The translations under genes were made by a program, and so were the position numbers. Positions 1 through 9,245 of a stretch of 64,000 nt of DNA are shown here, in pieces. The notes beneath the pieces were generated by a model. That model had not been told where the DNA came from and did no database searches. It was given only the letters and a program-made list of their open reading frames with translations. Within the stretch, counting starts at the first letter, position 1, and every line of letters begins with the position of its first letter. Source of the DNA: Ruegeria sp. R14_0 (GTDB taxonomy: Bacteria > Pseudomonadota > Alphaproteobacteria > Rhodobacterales > Rhodobacteraceae); NCBI RefSeq assembly GCF_017743975.1, contig NZ_JAGHRC010000011.1:62001-126000 (forward strand), in the 5' to 3' direction.

Positions 1-73
1 GCATGTGCGCATCTACCGTCCCGAAACGCCCATCCGCCGAGCGGTTGCCTATCGCGAAAAGGAAGACGCGCCC

Positions 74-1219
74 ATGTCGATCAGTCAGGAGTCCGCCTTT
101 CATGACCGTCTATCGCCGCTGACGCAGCATTTCGCCCCAGCGCGCGATCTGTGGGCACCGGTCAGCTATCCGGCCTATGGCACATTGGGCGAATATTGGG
201 CCTGCCGTCAGGCCGTGACTGTTCAGGACATGAGCGGGTTGCGCAAATTCGACATCGTCGGCCCGGATGCAGAGGCTTTGATGCAATTGGCGACCACGCG
301 TAACGTGGCGAAACTGCCGGTCTGGCGTGGCTCTTACACCCTGATGTGCGACGAGAGCGGTTCGGTCATCGACGATGGTACCCTGTTCCGACTTGCGCCC
401 GAGATCTTCCGATGGTGTTGCGGCACCGAGGAAAGCGGGCGGGCATTGCAGGAACTGGCTAATGCGCGCGGCCTGCAGGTGCGGGTCCATGCCTTGCGCG
501 GAGCGATGCCGAACCTCGCCATTCAAGGGCCAAAGTCTCGCGACCTGCTTCGCAAGATCGCCTTTACGCAACCGCATGTGCCCGGCTTGGATCATCTGAA
601 ATGGTTCGGCGTCACTGTCGCGCGACTATACGACCGCGAGGGCGCGCCGTTCATGCTGTCACGCTCGGGATATACCGGCGAGTTGGGGTATGAAGTCTTC
701 TGTTCCAAGTCAGACGCTGTTGCCATCTGGGATGCAGTAATGGCGGCTGGCGAAGAGTTCGGGATAACCCCAATGGGCTCAGCCGCCCTGGACATCATCC
801 GGGTTGAGGCAGGACTGGCCGCGGCCAATGCCGAGTTTGCACCAGGTGTCGATGCGTTTGAGGCCGGTCTGGGCTTTGCTGTCGATCTGACCAAAACCGA
901 ATTCACTGGAAAAGCCGCACTGGAACGCAACGCACGCGAGCCACGTCGCGTGCTCAAGGGGCTTTTGGTCGGCTGCGATGATGTGCCAGCGCACGGCGCC
1001 CCCGTCTACGCGGGTGAACGGCAAGTGGGAGTGGTAACGTCTGCCACCCGCTCACCGATGCTGGAACACGCAATCGCGCTGGTACGGTTATCCATCGAAC
1101 ACGCCGAAAACGGCACTCAACTCGAGATCGGCCAACTCGACGGGCGGATGAAACGCCTGCGTGCCACCGTCTCGGACATTCCATTCATAGACCCGCAACG
1201 TAAGCGGGCACGCGCCTGA
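74..1219 (+). CDS. GcvT-family aminomethyltransferase-like protein
   Basis: Predicted tetrahydrofolate-dependent methyl/aminomethyl transferase of the GcvT/DmdA family, 381 aa. The order of the family is visible: an N-terminal folate-binding GcvT domain with the IVGPDAEAL and VIDDGTLFRL stretches (the DD pair sits at the catalytic Asp of GcvT), then the SRSGYTGELGYEVF motif, then a C-terminal barrel. The ATG at 74 is chosen because a GGAAG Shine-Dalgarno lies 8 bases upstream; an in-frame GTG at 5 would add 23 residues and the frame is open to the window edge. It lies 35 bases before an ABC importer for quaternary-amine-like solutes, so it probably demethylates the imported compound (inference). 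It is too short to be a dimethylglycine or sarcosine dehydrogenase, since it has no FAD domain. The exact substrate is unknown. Confidence 0.8.
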   Translation: MSISQESAFHDRLSPLTQHFAPARDLWAPVSYPAYGTLGEYWACRQAVTVQDMSGLRKFDIVGPDAEALMQLATTRNVAKLPVWRGSYTLMCDESGSVIDDGTLFRLAPEIFRWCCGTEESGRALQELANARGLQVRVHALRGAMPNLAIQGPKSRDLLRKIAFTQPHVPGLDHLKWFGVTVARLYDREGAPFMLSRSGYTGELGYEVFCSKSDAVAIWDAVMAAGEEFGITPMGSAALDIIRVEAGLAAANAEFAPGVDAFEAGLGFAVDLTKTEFTGKAALERNAREPRRVLKGLLVGCDDVPAHGAPVYAGERQVGVVTSATRSPMLEHAIALVRLSIEHAENGTQLEIGQLDGRMKRLRATVSDIPFIDPQRKRARA

Positions 1220-1254
1220 CGGCGCATGCAACTCAACACAACGGGAGAAAAGAT

Positions 1255-2223
1255 ATGAGAAAACTGACGCTTACAGCAACCTTGGCTCTGGCTTTGGGCG
1301 CAACAACGGCGATGGCACAGGAAAAGGTCATGGTGGGTGAACCCAGCTGGCCCGGAGCCAAGATCATGAGCCGGGTGATCGGTCAAGTCATCGAAACCCG
1401 TCTGGGTGGCGAGGTCGGCTATGCGCCCGGGGCCAACGCTGTGATTTTTGCCTCGATGGATGGCGGGCGCGGAGATATTGACGTGCACCCGGATGTCTGG
1501 CTGCCGAACCAATCGTCCTTCACCGACGAATACGTGGATCAGAAAGGCACTGTAGCGCTGTCTTCGGGCAGCTATGAAGGGCGCGCTGGGATTTGCGTGC
1601 CAAACTACATGGTCGAGGATCACAACATCCGCTCGATCTATGATCTGGCCACGCCGGTCGCGCAAGAACTGTTCGACTCGGATGGTGACGGCATGGGTGA
1701 GGTCTGGGTTGGTGCCTCGGGCTGGGCCTCGACCAACACGTTCAAAGTGCGGGTTCGGGACTATGGAATCGAGACCTTCCTGACGCCGACCACCGAAGAC
1801 GAAACCGTGTTTTATTCGCGTTTGAAGGATCAGATCGACCAGAAGAAAGGCGCAGCGTTCTACTGTTATGCGCCGCATTACGTCCATGCGCTTTATGACG
1901 TGACCATTCTGGAAGAGCCCGAGCATGACGCGACCACTTACAAAATGGTTCAGCCCGATCAGGACGCCGATTGGTTCAACAAATCCCATGTCAGCACAGG
2001 TGAGCCGGTCAAAACCGTGACGGTGGCGCATTCCAAATCGCTGGATCAGCGCAACCCGGCGGCGGCCTCGTTCCTCGCCAATATCGACATGGATGCGGGT
2101 GAGCTGAGCGCGCTGACCTACGAGGTCGTGGTCAAAGGTCGGGACACCGATGAGGTCGTGGCCGAATGGATCGCCGCTAATGGCGATACCGTCGACAGCT
2201 GGCTGGGTCTGACCACCAACTAA
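1255..2223 (+). CDS. OpuAC/ProX-type ABC transporter substrate-binding protein
   Basis: Periplasmic solute-binding protein of the glycine betaine/proline/TMAO class (OpuAC family), 322 aa. A Sec signal peptide ends near TAMAQ (residues 18-22). Tryptophans at about 32 (EPSWPG) and 82 (PDVWLPN), plus one in GASGWAS, fit the aromatic cage that binds a quaternary ammonium head in this family. A GGGAG ribosome site lies 8 bases before the ATG. It is first in an importer operon with the ATPase and permease. In roseobacters this family includes both betaine binders and the TMAO binder TmoX; the neighbouring GcvT gene fits either. Which ligand it binds cannot be told by eye. Confidence 0.85.
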   Translation: MRKLTLTATLALALGATTAMAQEKVMVGEPSWPGAKIMSRVIGQVIETRLGGEVGYAPGANAVIFASMDGGRGDIDVHPDVWLPNQSSFTDEYVDQKGTVALSSGSYEGRAGICVPNYMVEDHNIRSIYDLATPVAQELFDSDGDGMGEVWVGASGWASTNTFKVRVRDYGIETFLTPTTEDETVFYSRLKDQIDQKKGAAFYCYAPHYVHALYDVTILEEPEHDATTYKMVQPDQDADWFNKSHVSTGEPVKTVTVAHSKSLDQRNPAAASFLANIDMDAGELSALTYEVVVKGRDTDEVVAEWIAANGDTVDSWLGLTTN

Positions 2224-2230
2224 AACCTGA

Positions 2231-2254
2231 GCGCCCCCGGTCTGTTGGGGGCGC
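2231..2254 (+). other. Intercistronic stem-loop after binding-protein gene
   Basis: A perfect 8-base GC stem (GCGCCCCC / GGGGGCGC) with an 8-base loop begins 7 bases after the binding-protein stop codon. There is no T-run after it, so it is more likely an mRNA-stabilising or attenuating hairpin than a full terminator. Such elements commonly let a binding protein be made in excess over its ATPase and permease. Confidence 0.7.
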
Positions 2255-2282
2255 AAACCAACACAAGTCCAATGGGGCCAAT

Positions 2283-3332
2283 ATGACAGCGGAAATCGCA
2301 ATCGACGCAAAAGGCGTGTGGAAAGTGTTCGGCGCGCGCTCGCAAGAGGCTTTGAACGCTATCCACAGCGAGGGGCTGAGCAAGGCCGAAGTGCTGGAAC
2401 GCTTCAACTGCGTGGTCGGCGTGGCCGATGCCAGTTTTGAGATCGAACGGGGCGAGTTGTTCTGCGTCATGGGCCTGTCGGGCTCGGGTAAGTCGACCCT
2501 CGTGCGGCATGTGAACCGTCTATTGGAACCTACCGACGGCCATATCTATCTGGATGGCGACGATGTGATGGGCCTGAACGATGAAGGCCTGCGCGACCTG
2601 CGCAACCGCCGCGTCGCCATGGTGTTCCAGAACTTCGGCCTGATGCCCCACCGGACCGTACGCGACAACGTAGCAATGCCGCTGGAAATCCGCGGCACCG
2701 GCAAGGCCCGCCGTTGGGAAGAGGCCGACCGGGTGCTGGAACTGGTCGAGCTGAACGGCTGGGAAGACAAATACGCCCATGAGCTGTCGGGTGGGATGCA
2801 GCAACGCGTGGGTCTGGCCCGCGCCATCGCTGCTGACCCCGAGATTTTGTTGATGGATGAACCGTTCTCGGCCCTCGACCCGCTGATCCGCAAGCAGCTG
2901 CAGGATCAGTTCATGGATTTGAGCCATAAGCTGAACAAGACTACGATGTTCATCACCCATGACCTGGATGAAGCGATCCGCATTGGTCATCGCATCGCGA
3001 TCATGAAGGACGGGCGCATCGTGCAGATCGGCACACCGGAGGAGATCATCCTGAACCCAGCAGACGACTATGTGGCAGATTTCGTGGCCGGGATATCCAA
3101 ACTCAACATGATCTTCGCCCATGCGGTGATGAAACCGGTCGACGAGTTCGAAGCGCATCACGGCGAAGTTCCGGATGACGCGAAAGAAGCGCATCCGGAT
3201 ATGGATTTGGCCGACCTGATGAACCTCTGCGTGGACGGCCACGGTGTCGTCGCGGTGACTCAGGATGGCAAAACCGTAGGCGTGATCAACCGTGCGGGTC
3301 TGATCCGCGCGATTCAGGACAGTCAGGCATAA
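2283..3332 (+). CDS. ABC transporter ATP-binding protein, glycine betaine/proline type
   Basis: ATPase subunit of the importer, ProV/OpuAA family, 349 aa. Walker A is GLSGSGKST near residue 64, the signature is LSGGMQQRVGLARA, and Walker B is EILLMDEPFSALDP. A C-terminal extension of about 70 residues after the nucleotide-binding domain corresponds to the shortened CBS-like regulatory tail found in this family, which in OpuA senses ionic strength. Here it looks too short to hold two full CBS repeats. It sits 10 bases upstream of the permease gene. Confidence 0.88.
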   Translation: MTAEIAIDAKGVWKVFGARSQEALNAIHSEGLSKAEVLERFNCVVGVADASFEIERGELFCVMGLSGSGKSTLVRHVNRLLEPTDGHIYLDGDDVMGLNDEGLRDLRNRRVAMVFQNFGLMPHRTVRDNVAMPLEIRGTGKARRWEEADRVLELVELNGWEDKYAHELSGGMQQRVGLARAIAADPEILLMDEPFSALDPLIRKQLQDQFMDLSHKLNKTTMFITHDLDEAIRIGHRIAIMKDGRIVQIGTPEEIILNPADDYVADFVAGISKLNMIFAHAVMKPVDEFEAHHGEVPDDAKEAHPDMDLADLMNLCVDGHGVVAVTQDGKTVGVINRAGLIRAIQDSQA

Positions 3333-3342
3333 GGGGACCGCT

Positions 3343-4860
3343 ATGAAACATGTTGATTTGCAACAGATCCAACCGGAAACCGCCGACCGCCTGAATGGCC
3401 TGATCGGAGATTTCGTGGGGCAAGGACAGTCCTATTACCAGAAGACCTTCGCCTATATGATGCAGGCCCCCGGTTATCGCTTTACGCTGAACAAGGCAGC
3501 GGCGGTCCTTGGGCCTATCTGGTTCGGGGCACGGGGTCTTTGGTCGTGGTTCCTCGGGTTTTTGGTGCTGGAAACGCTGGCCTACATCCAGATCGGTCTG
3601 GGTTTGTTCGGCGATCTTGGGCGCGAGTTCCGCGAGCGGGCAGTTCAGATCGAGCAAACGCTGGAGCTGCGCAGACAGCAGATTGCTGCGGCGGAGCAAT
3701 CCGGGTCGACAACGTTGGAATCTTTGAAACGTGCAGCGGAGTCGCTCGAAGGAGCTTTGGCGGGCGCGCAAGAGGCCGCGCGGACGGCGGATTCCACCGG
3801 CCTCACCTATCTGGTGATCGGGATCGTCCTTCTGCTGGCGGTTAAGTTTCTGGCTGCCTCGCTGGCCAACTGGACCTTGGAAGGGCAGTTCGCGCGCTGG
3901 CGTTCGGACCCCAGCGTTGCCCATGGCTGGTCGATCCCTCGGCTGATCGTAGCAACAGCGTTGACAGCTGTGGTGGTGATCCTGTCGATGATCAAATTTG
4001 CACAGCCGGACGCGGTGGCAGTGCTCAAAACTTTCCCCACCAACCGCGACTGGCGGCTGAACGTAGGTGACGGGGTGCAGGCGGTGTTCGAGTGGACCAA
4101 GACTGCAGGGCGTGGCTTCTTCGACGGGCTGACCTATGGGATGCGCACCCTGCTGGACTGGATCGAGGTCGTGCTGGTCGATACCCCATGGCCGGTTGTG
4201 GCTTTGGTGATCATCATGCTGGCTTACCTGTCGGCTGGTCCTCGTGTGGCGATCTTCACAGGTGCTGCGCTTGCCTATCTGGGCCTGCTGGATTTCTGGG
4301 AAAAGGCGATGACCACAATTGCCTTGTTGGGCGCGGCGGCTCTGATCTCGATCACGCTGGGTATTCCTCTGGGCATTTACTGCGCCCGCCGCCCGCGCGC
4401 CTTTGCCATCGTCAGGCCCATTCTGGATTTCATGCAGTCGATGCCGTCCTTCGTTTACCTGATCCCGGTTGTCGCGTTTATCGGATCGGGCAAGCCAGCA
4501 GGCGTGGTTGCGACCATGATCTTCGGCAGCCCACCGGTGATCCGTTTTACCGTTCTCGGCCTGCAACAGGTGCCCGAAACCGTGCGCGAGGCCGCCTTGG
4601 CCTTCGGTGCAACGCCCCGCTACCTGCTGTGGCGCGTGGACCTGCCTCTGGCACATAAGACCATCATGGCGGGTGTGAACCAAACCATCCTGATGTCGCT
4701 GGCCATGGTCGTTGTCGCCTCGCTGATCGGAGCCAAAGGGTTGGGCGAGGATGTGCTGGAAGCGCTGCAATACGCAGCGGCGGGCCAAGGCATTCTGGCA
4801 GGTTTGGCAATCTTGTTCTGCGCATTAATCCTGGATCGGATAGTGGCCGGAAGAAAATAA
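3343..4860 (+). CDS. ABC transporter permease, glycine betaine/proline type, long N-terminus
   Basis: Membrane subunit of the importer, 505 aa, much longer than the usual ProW permease of about 280-350 aa. The C-terminal part carries the binding-protein-dependent transport domain (EAALAFGATPRYLLWRVDLPLA loop region). The N-terminal half has extra membrane segments (about residues 60-85 and 150-175) and, between them, a charged helical stretch (about 88-145, rich in E/Q/R and A) that may form a coiled coil. Last gene of the importer operon. Long permeases of this type occur in roseobacter OpuA/TMAO-like systems; the substrate remains open. Confidence 0.85.
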   Translation: MKHVDLQQIQPETADRLNGLIGDFVGQGQSYYQKTFAYMMQAPGYRFTLNKAAAVLGPIWFGARGLWSWFLGFLVLETLAYIQIGLGLFGDLGREFRERAVQIEQTLELRRQQIAAAEQSGSTTLESLKRAAESLEGALAGAQEAARTADSTGLTYLVIGIVLLLAVKFLAASLANWTLEGQFARWRSDPSVAHGWSIPRLIVATALTAVVVILSMIKFAQPDAVAVLKTFPTNRDWRLNVGDGVQAVFEWTKTAGRGFFDGLTYGMRTLLDWIEVVLVDTPWPVVALVIIMLAYLSAGPRVAIFTGAALAYLGLLDFWEKAMTTIALLGAAALISITLGIPLGIYCARRPRAFAIVRPILDFMQSMPSFVYLIPVVAFIGSGKPAGVVATMIFGSPPVIRFTVLGLQQVPETVREAALAFGATPRYLLWRVDLPLAHKTIMAGVNQTILMSLAMVVVASLIGAKGLGEDVLEALQYAAAGQGILAGLAILFCALILDRIVAGRK

Positions 4861-5334
4861 CAATTACAGTAATCGCACGGTCATCCGCCTGAAGTTCGAG
4901 GTGTGTTTCCAAAGCCAGTTGTTGGTGGGCACTGCCCTCTTCATTGCCCCAACTTGTGTGCAACTTTTTTGGGAGTTTCGCTGCGCCAGCGAAACTCTGG
5001 ATTGCGATTGTCACCAAACAGAATCTCAAATGGCGCGTTACTGCAACCAAGGGATGATTGGGCAGATCACAAAGAACCGAGAACATCTCTGAAGCGGTTT
5101 TATGTGAAGCGATCTCTGGTTGAGTGGCGGCCATTCAGTGGGACGAGTACAAAAGGCTGCCTCGCGGGACAAAGAGTGAGTACGCCGCGACCAAATCAAT
5201 GGCTGCTTGCGACGCTTCGCGAACTCAGGTTAGAGCGCAACGGGCTGAAAGCTGACTTTCTTTACGTTTGCTATTAGGGCCTGCTTTTGAGGCGGAATAA
5301 CTGTGATTACGCCTTCGGCCTGAAGGTGTACATC
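4861..5334. other. Intergenic region with one perfect hairpin
   Basis: This gap separates the plus-strand importer operon from the 3' end of the minus-strand acyl-CoA operon. It holds no convincing gene: the open frames here have no recognisable motif. The one clear structure is a perfect 11-base inverted repeat at 4975-4999 (GAGTTTCGCTG, 3-base loop, CAGCGAAACTC). It has no T-run downstream on either strand, so it is not a classical terminator, though it lies between two convergent operons. Confidence 0.5.
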
Positions 5335-6189
5335 TCAATCGCCCAATACAAAGGGCTGGTTTCCCGTCCAGTCGAACGAACCCTGATCCCTTTCCTCTAC
5401 CGCTTTTTTCCAGCCGACCTTTTCGACACGGGCCTTGAAGTTCATTCCCTCCGGGGAATGGCGCGTAATGCCGTCGAATACAGTCGCCAGACGTTGAGTC
5501 TGGTTGATCTTCTCCTCGACGGCGGAATTGATCACCATCTTCTGCATGGCCAGCTGGTTGATCGGCACAGTTGCCATACGCCCGGCCAAGGCCTCGACAG
5601 CTTCATCCAATTGATCATCCGGGACCGATTTCAGTATCAGCCCCATCTCCGCGGCCTCAACGCCAGAGATAATATCACCGGTGAACATCATCCGCTTCGC
5701 CTTCTCCGGGCCCAGGCGATGTACCCACATCGCTGTGGTCGGGCATCCCCAGACCCGAGTCGGCATGTAACCGATCTGTGCGGTATCTCCCATGATTGTC
5801 AGATCTGCGCAGAGCGCAATATCCGACCCGCCAGCGACAGCGAAGCCATGTACTTTGCACACGACTGGCTTCATCGCTCGGAACAGCGACATGAAGTTCT
5901 GAGTGTTCGCCCACATGAACTGGAAGTCCTGCATCGGATCCCAGGGCATCTCCTGCACAACTTTATTGGGGCCGTTGCCTTCGGCGTAGTGCGCCAGATC
6001 GTAGCCGGAGCAAAAAGCTTTCCCCGCTCCGGACAGTACCATCACATGCACGCCATGATCAGCATCAGCCCGCCCGACAGCGGCGGCAAGTTCGCGCGGC
6101 AGATCATCGTCAATCGCGTTCATCACTTCAGGGCGGTTCAGGGTGATCCGCCCAATACGGCCGTCTTTTTCATAAAGAACTTTGGGCAT
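5335..6189 (-). CDS. Enoyl-CoA hydratase/isomerase (crotonase) family protein
   Basis: Crotonase-fold protein, 284 aa. Oxyanion-hole motifs are visible as GAGKAFCSGYDL and KVHGFAVAGGSDIALCAD. Crotonases hydrate, isomerise or cleave acyl-CoA thioesters. The segment after GYMPTRVWG lacks the usual paired-glutamate signature of plain enoyl-CoA hydratase, so the reaction may differ. The ATG at 6189 is preferred over an in-frame TTG at 6201 because it starts 2 bases after the aldehyde dehydrogenase stop. Last gene of a five-gene operon with two acyl-CoA ligases, another crotonase and an aldehyde dehydrogenase. Confidence 0.85.
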   Translation of the reverse strand: MPKVLYEKDGRIGRITLNRPEVMNAIDDDLPRELAAAVGRADADHGVHVMVLSGAGKAFCSGYDLAHYAEGNGPNKVVQEMPWDPMQDFQFMWANTQNFMSLFRAMKPVVCKVHGFAVAGGSDIALCADLTIMGDTAQIGYMPTRVWGCPTTAMWVHRLGPEKAKRMMFTGDIISGVEAAEMGLILKSVPDDQLDEAVEALAGRMATVPINQLAMQKMVINSAVEEKINQTQRLATVFDGITRHSPEGMNFKARVEKVGWKKAVEERDQGSFDWTGNQPFVLGD

Positions 6190-6191
6190 GT

Positions 6192-7625
6192 TCACCCCCA
6201 ATCGCTGACAGCTTTGACCTCAAGGAACTCTTCCAACCCCCAGGGGCCGCCTTCACGGCCATTACCGGACTGTTTCATTCCGCCAAAGGGGGATCCGGCG
6301 CCGCCAAATTTGCCATTCATTTCAACCATGCCAGAACGGAGTTGCCGCGCCACCCGGCGTGCACGGGTCTTATCAGAGGTCTGAACGTAGTTGGTCAGGC
6401 CATAGGGAGTATCGTTGGCCAATTCGATGGCCTCTTCTTCAGTGTCAAACGGGGTCATGATCAGAACCGGGCCAAAGACTTCCTCCTTCCAAAGTGTCAT
6501 GTCCGGTGTGACGTCGGCAAAGACAGTAGGTCTGACAAAGTAGCCTTGCTCCAACCCCTCAGGCAGACCCAGTCCGCCTGCAACCCATCTTGCTCGCTCA
6601 TCAAAACCGCGCTTGATCAGGAATTGGATCTTGTCGAACTGGGTTTTTGAAACAACCGGGCCGATCTGTCGGCCTTCAACGTTTGCCGGTCCCACTTCGG
6701 TTTTCTCTGCAACTGAACGCGCGGTTTCGACGGCTTGTTCATAGATTGAGCGTTCAACAAGCATCCGTGTCGGTGCGTTGCAGGACTGGCCGGAATTATT
6801 GAAGCAATGGCGCACGCCACGTGTGACCGCCTTTTCATCGGCATCGGCAAAGATGATATTGGCGCCTTTGCCGCCCAGCTCAAGACTGACGCGTTTGACA
6901 GTGTCGGCCGCCGATTTGCTGATCGCCACACCTGCACGTGTCGAGCCGGTGAAGCTGACCATATCCACGTCCGGATGCGCGGTGAGGGCGCTGCCCACGC
7001 CTGCGCCATCTCCATTGACCAGATTGAAGACACCTGGCGGAAAACCTGCTTCGTCAATCATTTCGGCCAGCAGCATCGCGCTGAGCGGCGCCTGTTCCGC
7101 GGGTTTCAGAACCATCGTGCAACCTGCTGCCAATGCAGGCGCGACTTTGAGCATCACCTGGTTCATCGGCCAGTTCCAGGGGGTGATCAGTGCGCAGACC
7201 CCGACCGGTTCATGGAAGATCATGTCACCCGGTGCGTGATCCCCCAAGGGGTGCTCAAAAGCAAATGACCTGGCTGCACGGATGGTGTTCTTGAGATGCC
7301 CGGCCCCGGCGCCCACCTGTGCCGTACTTGCCAACGCTATGGGAGCGCCCATCTCCTGGCTGATTGCTTGCGCCATTTCCTTCGCGCGCCTTTTGTAAGC
7401 TTCCATCAGCCGTTCCAACGCGGCGATACGCTCCTGGGGCTCGGTCGCTGCCCAGCCCGGAAAGGCAGCTTTGGCAGCTGAAACAGCCGCATCTGTATCT
7501 GCGGCACCACCCAGCGAGATTTTGGCGATCTGTACTTCGGTCGAGGGGTTCACCACGGCCATCCCGCTCCCGTCGACCGAAGCAACCCAATCTCCATTGA
7601 TGTAGTGTTTTGTCATGATGTTCAT
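6192..7625 (-). CDS. NAD(P)-dependent aldehyde dehydrogenase
   Basis: Aldehyde dehydrogenase superfamily, 477 aa, full length. The catalytic glutamate is in SLELGGKGA and the catalytic cysteine in NNSGQSCNAP; the cofactor-binding TPWNWP and FTGSTRAG motifs are intact. It oxidises an aldehyde to the acid. The operon context (CoA ligases and crotonases) suggests the aldehyde is released by crotonase-type cleavage, as vanillin is in ferulate degradation, but no vanillin-dehydrogenase-specific mark was seen. A second in-frame ATG lies three codons downstream (MTKHY). Confidence 0.9.
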   Translation of the reverse strand: MNIMTKHYINGDWVASVDGSGMAVVNPSTEVQIAKISLGGAADTDAAVSAAKAAFPGWAATEPQERIAALERLMEAYKRRAKEMAQAISQEMGAPIALASTAQVGAGAGHLKNTIRAARSFAFEHPLGDHAPGDMIFHEPVGVCALITPWNWPMNQVMLKVAPALAAGCTMVLKPAEQAPLSAMLLAEMIDEAGFPPGVFNLVNGDGAGVGSALTAHPDVDMVSFTGSTRAGVAISKSAADTVKRVSLELGGKGANIIFADADEKAVTRGVRHCFNNSGQSCNAPTRMLVERSIYEQAVETARSVAEKTEVGPANVEGRQIGPVVSKTQFDKIQFLIKRGFDERARWVAGGLGLPEGLEQGYFVRPTVFADVTPDMTLWKEEVFGPVLIMTPFDTEEEAIELANDTPYGLTNYVQTSDKTRARRVARQLRSGMVEMNGKFGGAGSPFGGMKQSGNGREGGPWGLEEFLEVKAVSDWG

Positions 7626-7640
7626 GGCGTTCCCTTTCGG

Positions 7641-9245
7641 TCAGAGTTCATGGAAATCTCCAGCGACAAAGTGGTCGCGGAGAATAAATTTCTGGATCTT
7701 GCCGGAACCGGTCAGGGGAAACTCTTCCAACTGCACCCAGACATTCGGGGTTTTCTGCGGTGACATGTTTGCGCGGCAATGTGTGTGAAGTTCTGCCTTT
7801 GCGAGCGGTTTGTTGCTGCGGATGAACGCGCCGATCAGCTCACCCCATTTAGGATCCGGCAAGCCGACGACTGCAACCTCGGCAACGTCAGGGTGCTCCA
7901 GCAGACAGTTCTCGATCTCTGCAGGGAAATGGTTTTCGCCGCCCCGGATGATCATCTCTTTGACACGGCCGGTGACGGTCACATACCCGCGCGCGTCCAT
8001 CCGGCCCAGATCGCCGGTGTGCAGCCAGCCATCCGCATCCAACGTCTCGGATGTGGCCTTGGGATTGTCGTTGTATTCCAGCATGACGCAGGGGCCGCGG
8101 GCGCAGATCTCTCCGACTTCCCCTATGGCGACTGCACGGTTATCATCGACACTGCGGATCGAGACCTCGGTTTGCGCCACTGGTTGTCCTGCTGTGTTGC
8201 AAATGTCCTCAATACCATCAGACAGGTGGTGCTGTGTGATCACCGGGCAGTGTTCAGTCTGCCCGTAGAGTGTCGAGAACCCGGCCCCCATCAGGTTTTG
8301 CACCCTGCGGACCAGTTCCGGGGCAACCATGGAGCCGCCGCAACTTACCACCTTCAGCGCAGACAGGTCCCGCCGGCGTATTTCCTGCGCGTCCAGAAGC
8401 GCCACCACCATGGTCGGTACGCCAAGGATGATGTCAGCGCGGCACGCTTCAAGCTGATCCAGAACCACTTCCGGGTCGAACAAGCTGATCAATACCATCC
8501 GGCAGCCTGCCTGAAGGCATCCCAGCGTGACCATTCCACAGCCAGACGTATGGAACATCGGCATGACATTGACCCAGGATGTTTTTTCGGTCGCTCCGCA
8601 CCGGGTGGCGTAGAAACGTGCATTGTTGACCAGTCCGCGGTGGCTGAGCACGGCCCCTTTAGGGAAACCGGTGGTTCCGCTGGTGTACTGGATCATTGCG
8701 GCGTTGCCCGGAGCAACCTGTGGCATAGAGACCGGGCGGGATCCAAAGGCAAACAGGGCCGGGCTCTCCATGTCAGTGACTTCCCGCACAGCCGGGATGC
8801 CAGAAGCAACGTCCGCCCCGATACTGCGCATTGGATTGCCGCGAAACTCCTCCACCAGAAACAAGGCAACCGCGCCGGATTGCTTCAGGACATACTCCAG
8901 TTCGCGCGCTTGAAAGGCCGGGTTCGCGGTCACCAGGACCAGCCCGGCCAAAGCACAGGCATATTCCATCAGCACCCATTCCGGGCTGTTGGGGGACCAG
9001 ACGACGACGCGTTCTCCCGGAGTGAACCGGGTCGAGAGAGCCCGTGCCAGTTTCTCAGCCTCTGCCAGCAGTTCGCCATATGTCCAGCTCCGTCCCGGCG
9101 ATCCATCCTGCCGGATCTCTGACAGGGCCTCGGAGTCTAGCCGCGCCTTAGCCGTCTCGCGCAGCATTGCTCCAATTGCTATCTCGCGTGTATCCATGTC
9201 GGACTGGGCCGGGATGTAGGACATCGTGAGGTTCAGATCATACAT
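7641..9245 (-). CDS. Acyl-CoA ligase (AMP-binding), second copy
   Basis: ATP-dependent acyl-CoA synthetase of the ANL superfamily, 534 aa. The phosphate-binding YTSGTTGFPKGAV motif, the LYGQTEH adenine-site motif and the DGWLHTGDLGRMD hinge region are present, as is a C-terminal GSGKIQKF lysine motif. The start at 9245 (MYDLNL) is chosen because it overlaps the upstream crotonase stop by 8 bases and aligns with the N-terminus of the paralogous ligase at 10026-11639; a longer open frame exists but lies inside the crotonase gene. It activates an unknown acid as a CoA ester. Confidence 0.88.
   Translation of the reverse strand: MYDLNLTMSYIPAQSDMDTREIAIGAMLRETAKARLDSEALSEIRQDGSPGRSWTYGELLAEAEKLARALSTRFTPGERVVVWSPNSPEWVLMEYACALAGLVLVTANPAFQARELEYVLKQSGAVALFLVEEFRGNPMRSIGADVASGIPAVREVTDMESPALFAFGSRPVSMPQVAPGNAAMIQYTSGTTGFPKGAVLSHRGLVNNARFYATRCGATEKTSWVNVMPMFHTSGCGMVTLGCLQAGCRMVLISLFDPEVVLDQLEACRADIILGVPTMVVALLDAQEIRRRDLSALKVVSCGGSMVAPELVRRVQNLMGAGFSTLYGQTEHCPVITQHHLSDGIEDICNTAGQPVAQTEVSIRSVDDNRAVAIGEVGEICARGPCVMLEYNDNPKATSETLDADGWLHTGDLGRMDARGYVTVTGRVKEMIIRGGENHFPAEIENCLLEHPDVAEVAVVGLPDPKWGELIGAFIRSNKPLAKAELHTHCRANMSPQKTPNVWVQLEEFPLTGSGKIQKFILRDHFVAGDFHEL

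Noticed and set aside
3286-4788. 500-codon minus-strand open frame
   Set aside because: Antisense to the ABC permease; Gln/His/Arg-rich shadow translation.
4903-5277. 124-codon frame in the gap after the importer operon
   Set aside because: No family, no good start site, and it spans the perfect hairpin.
5287-6384. 365-codon plus-strand open frame
   Set aside because: Antisense to the crotonase and aldehyde dehydrogenase genes, with no family match.
7779-9122. 447-codon plus-strand open frame
   Set aside because: Antisense to the second acyl-CoA ligase; His/Gln/Arg-rich shadow.
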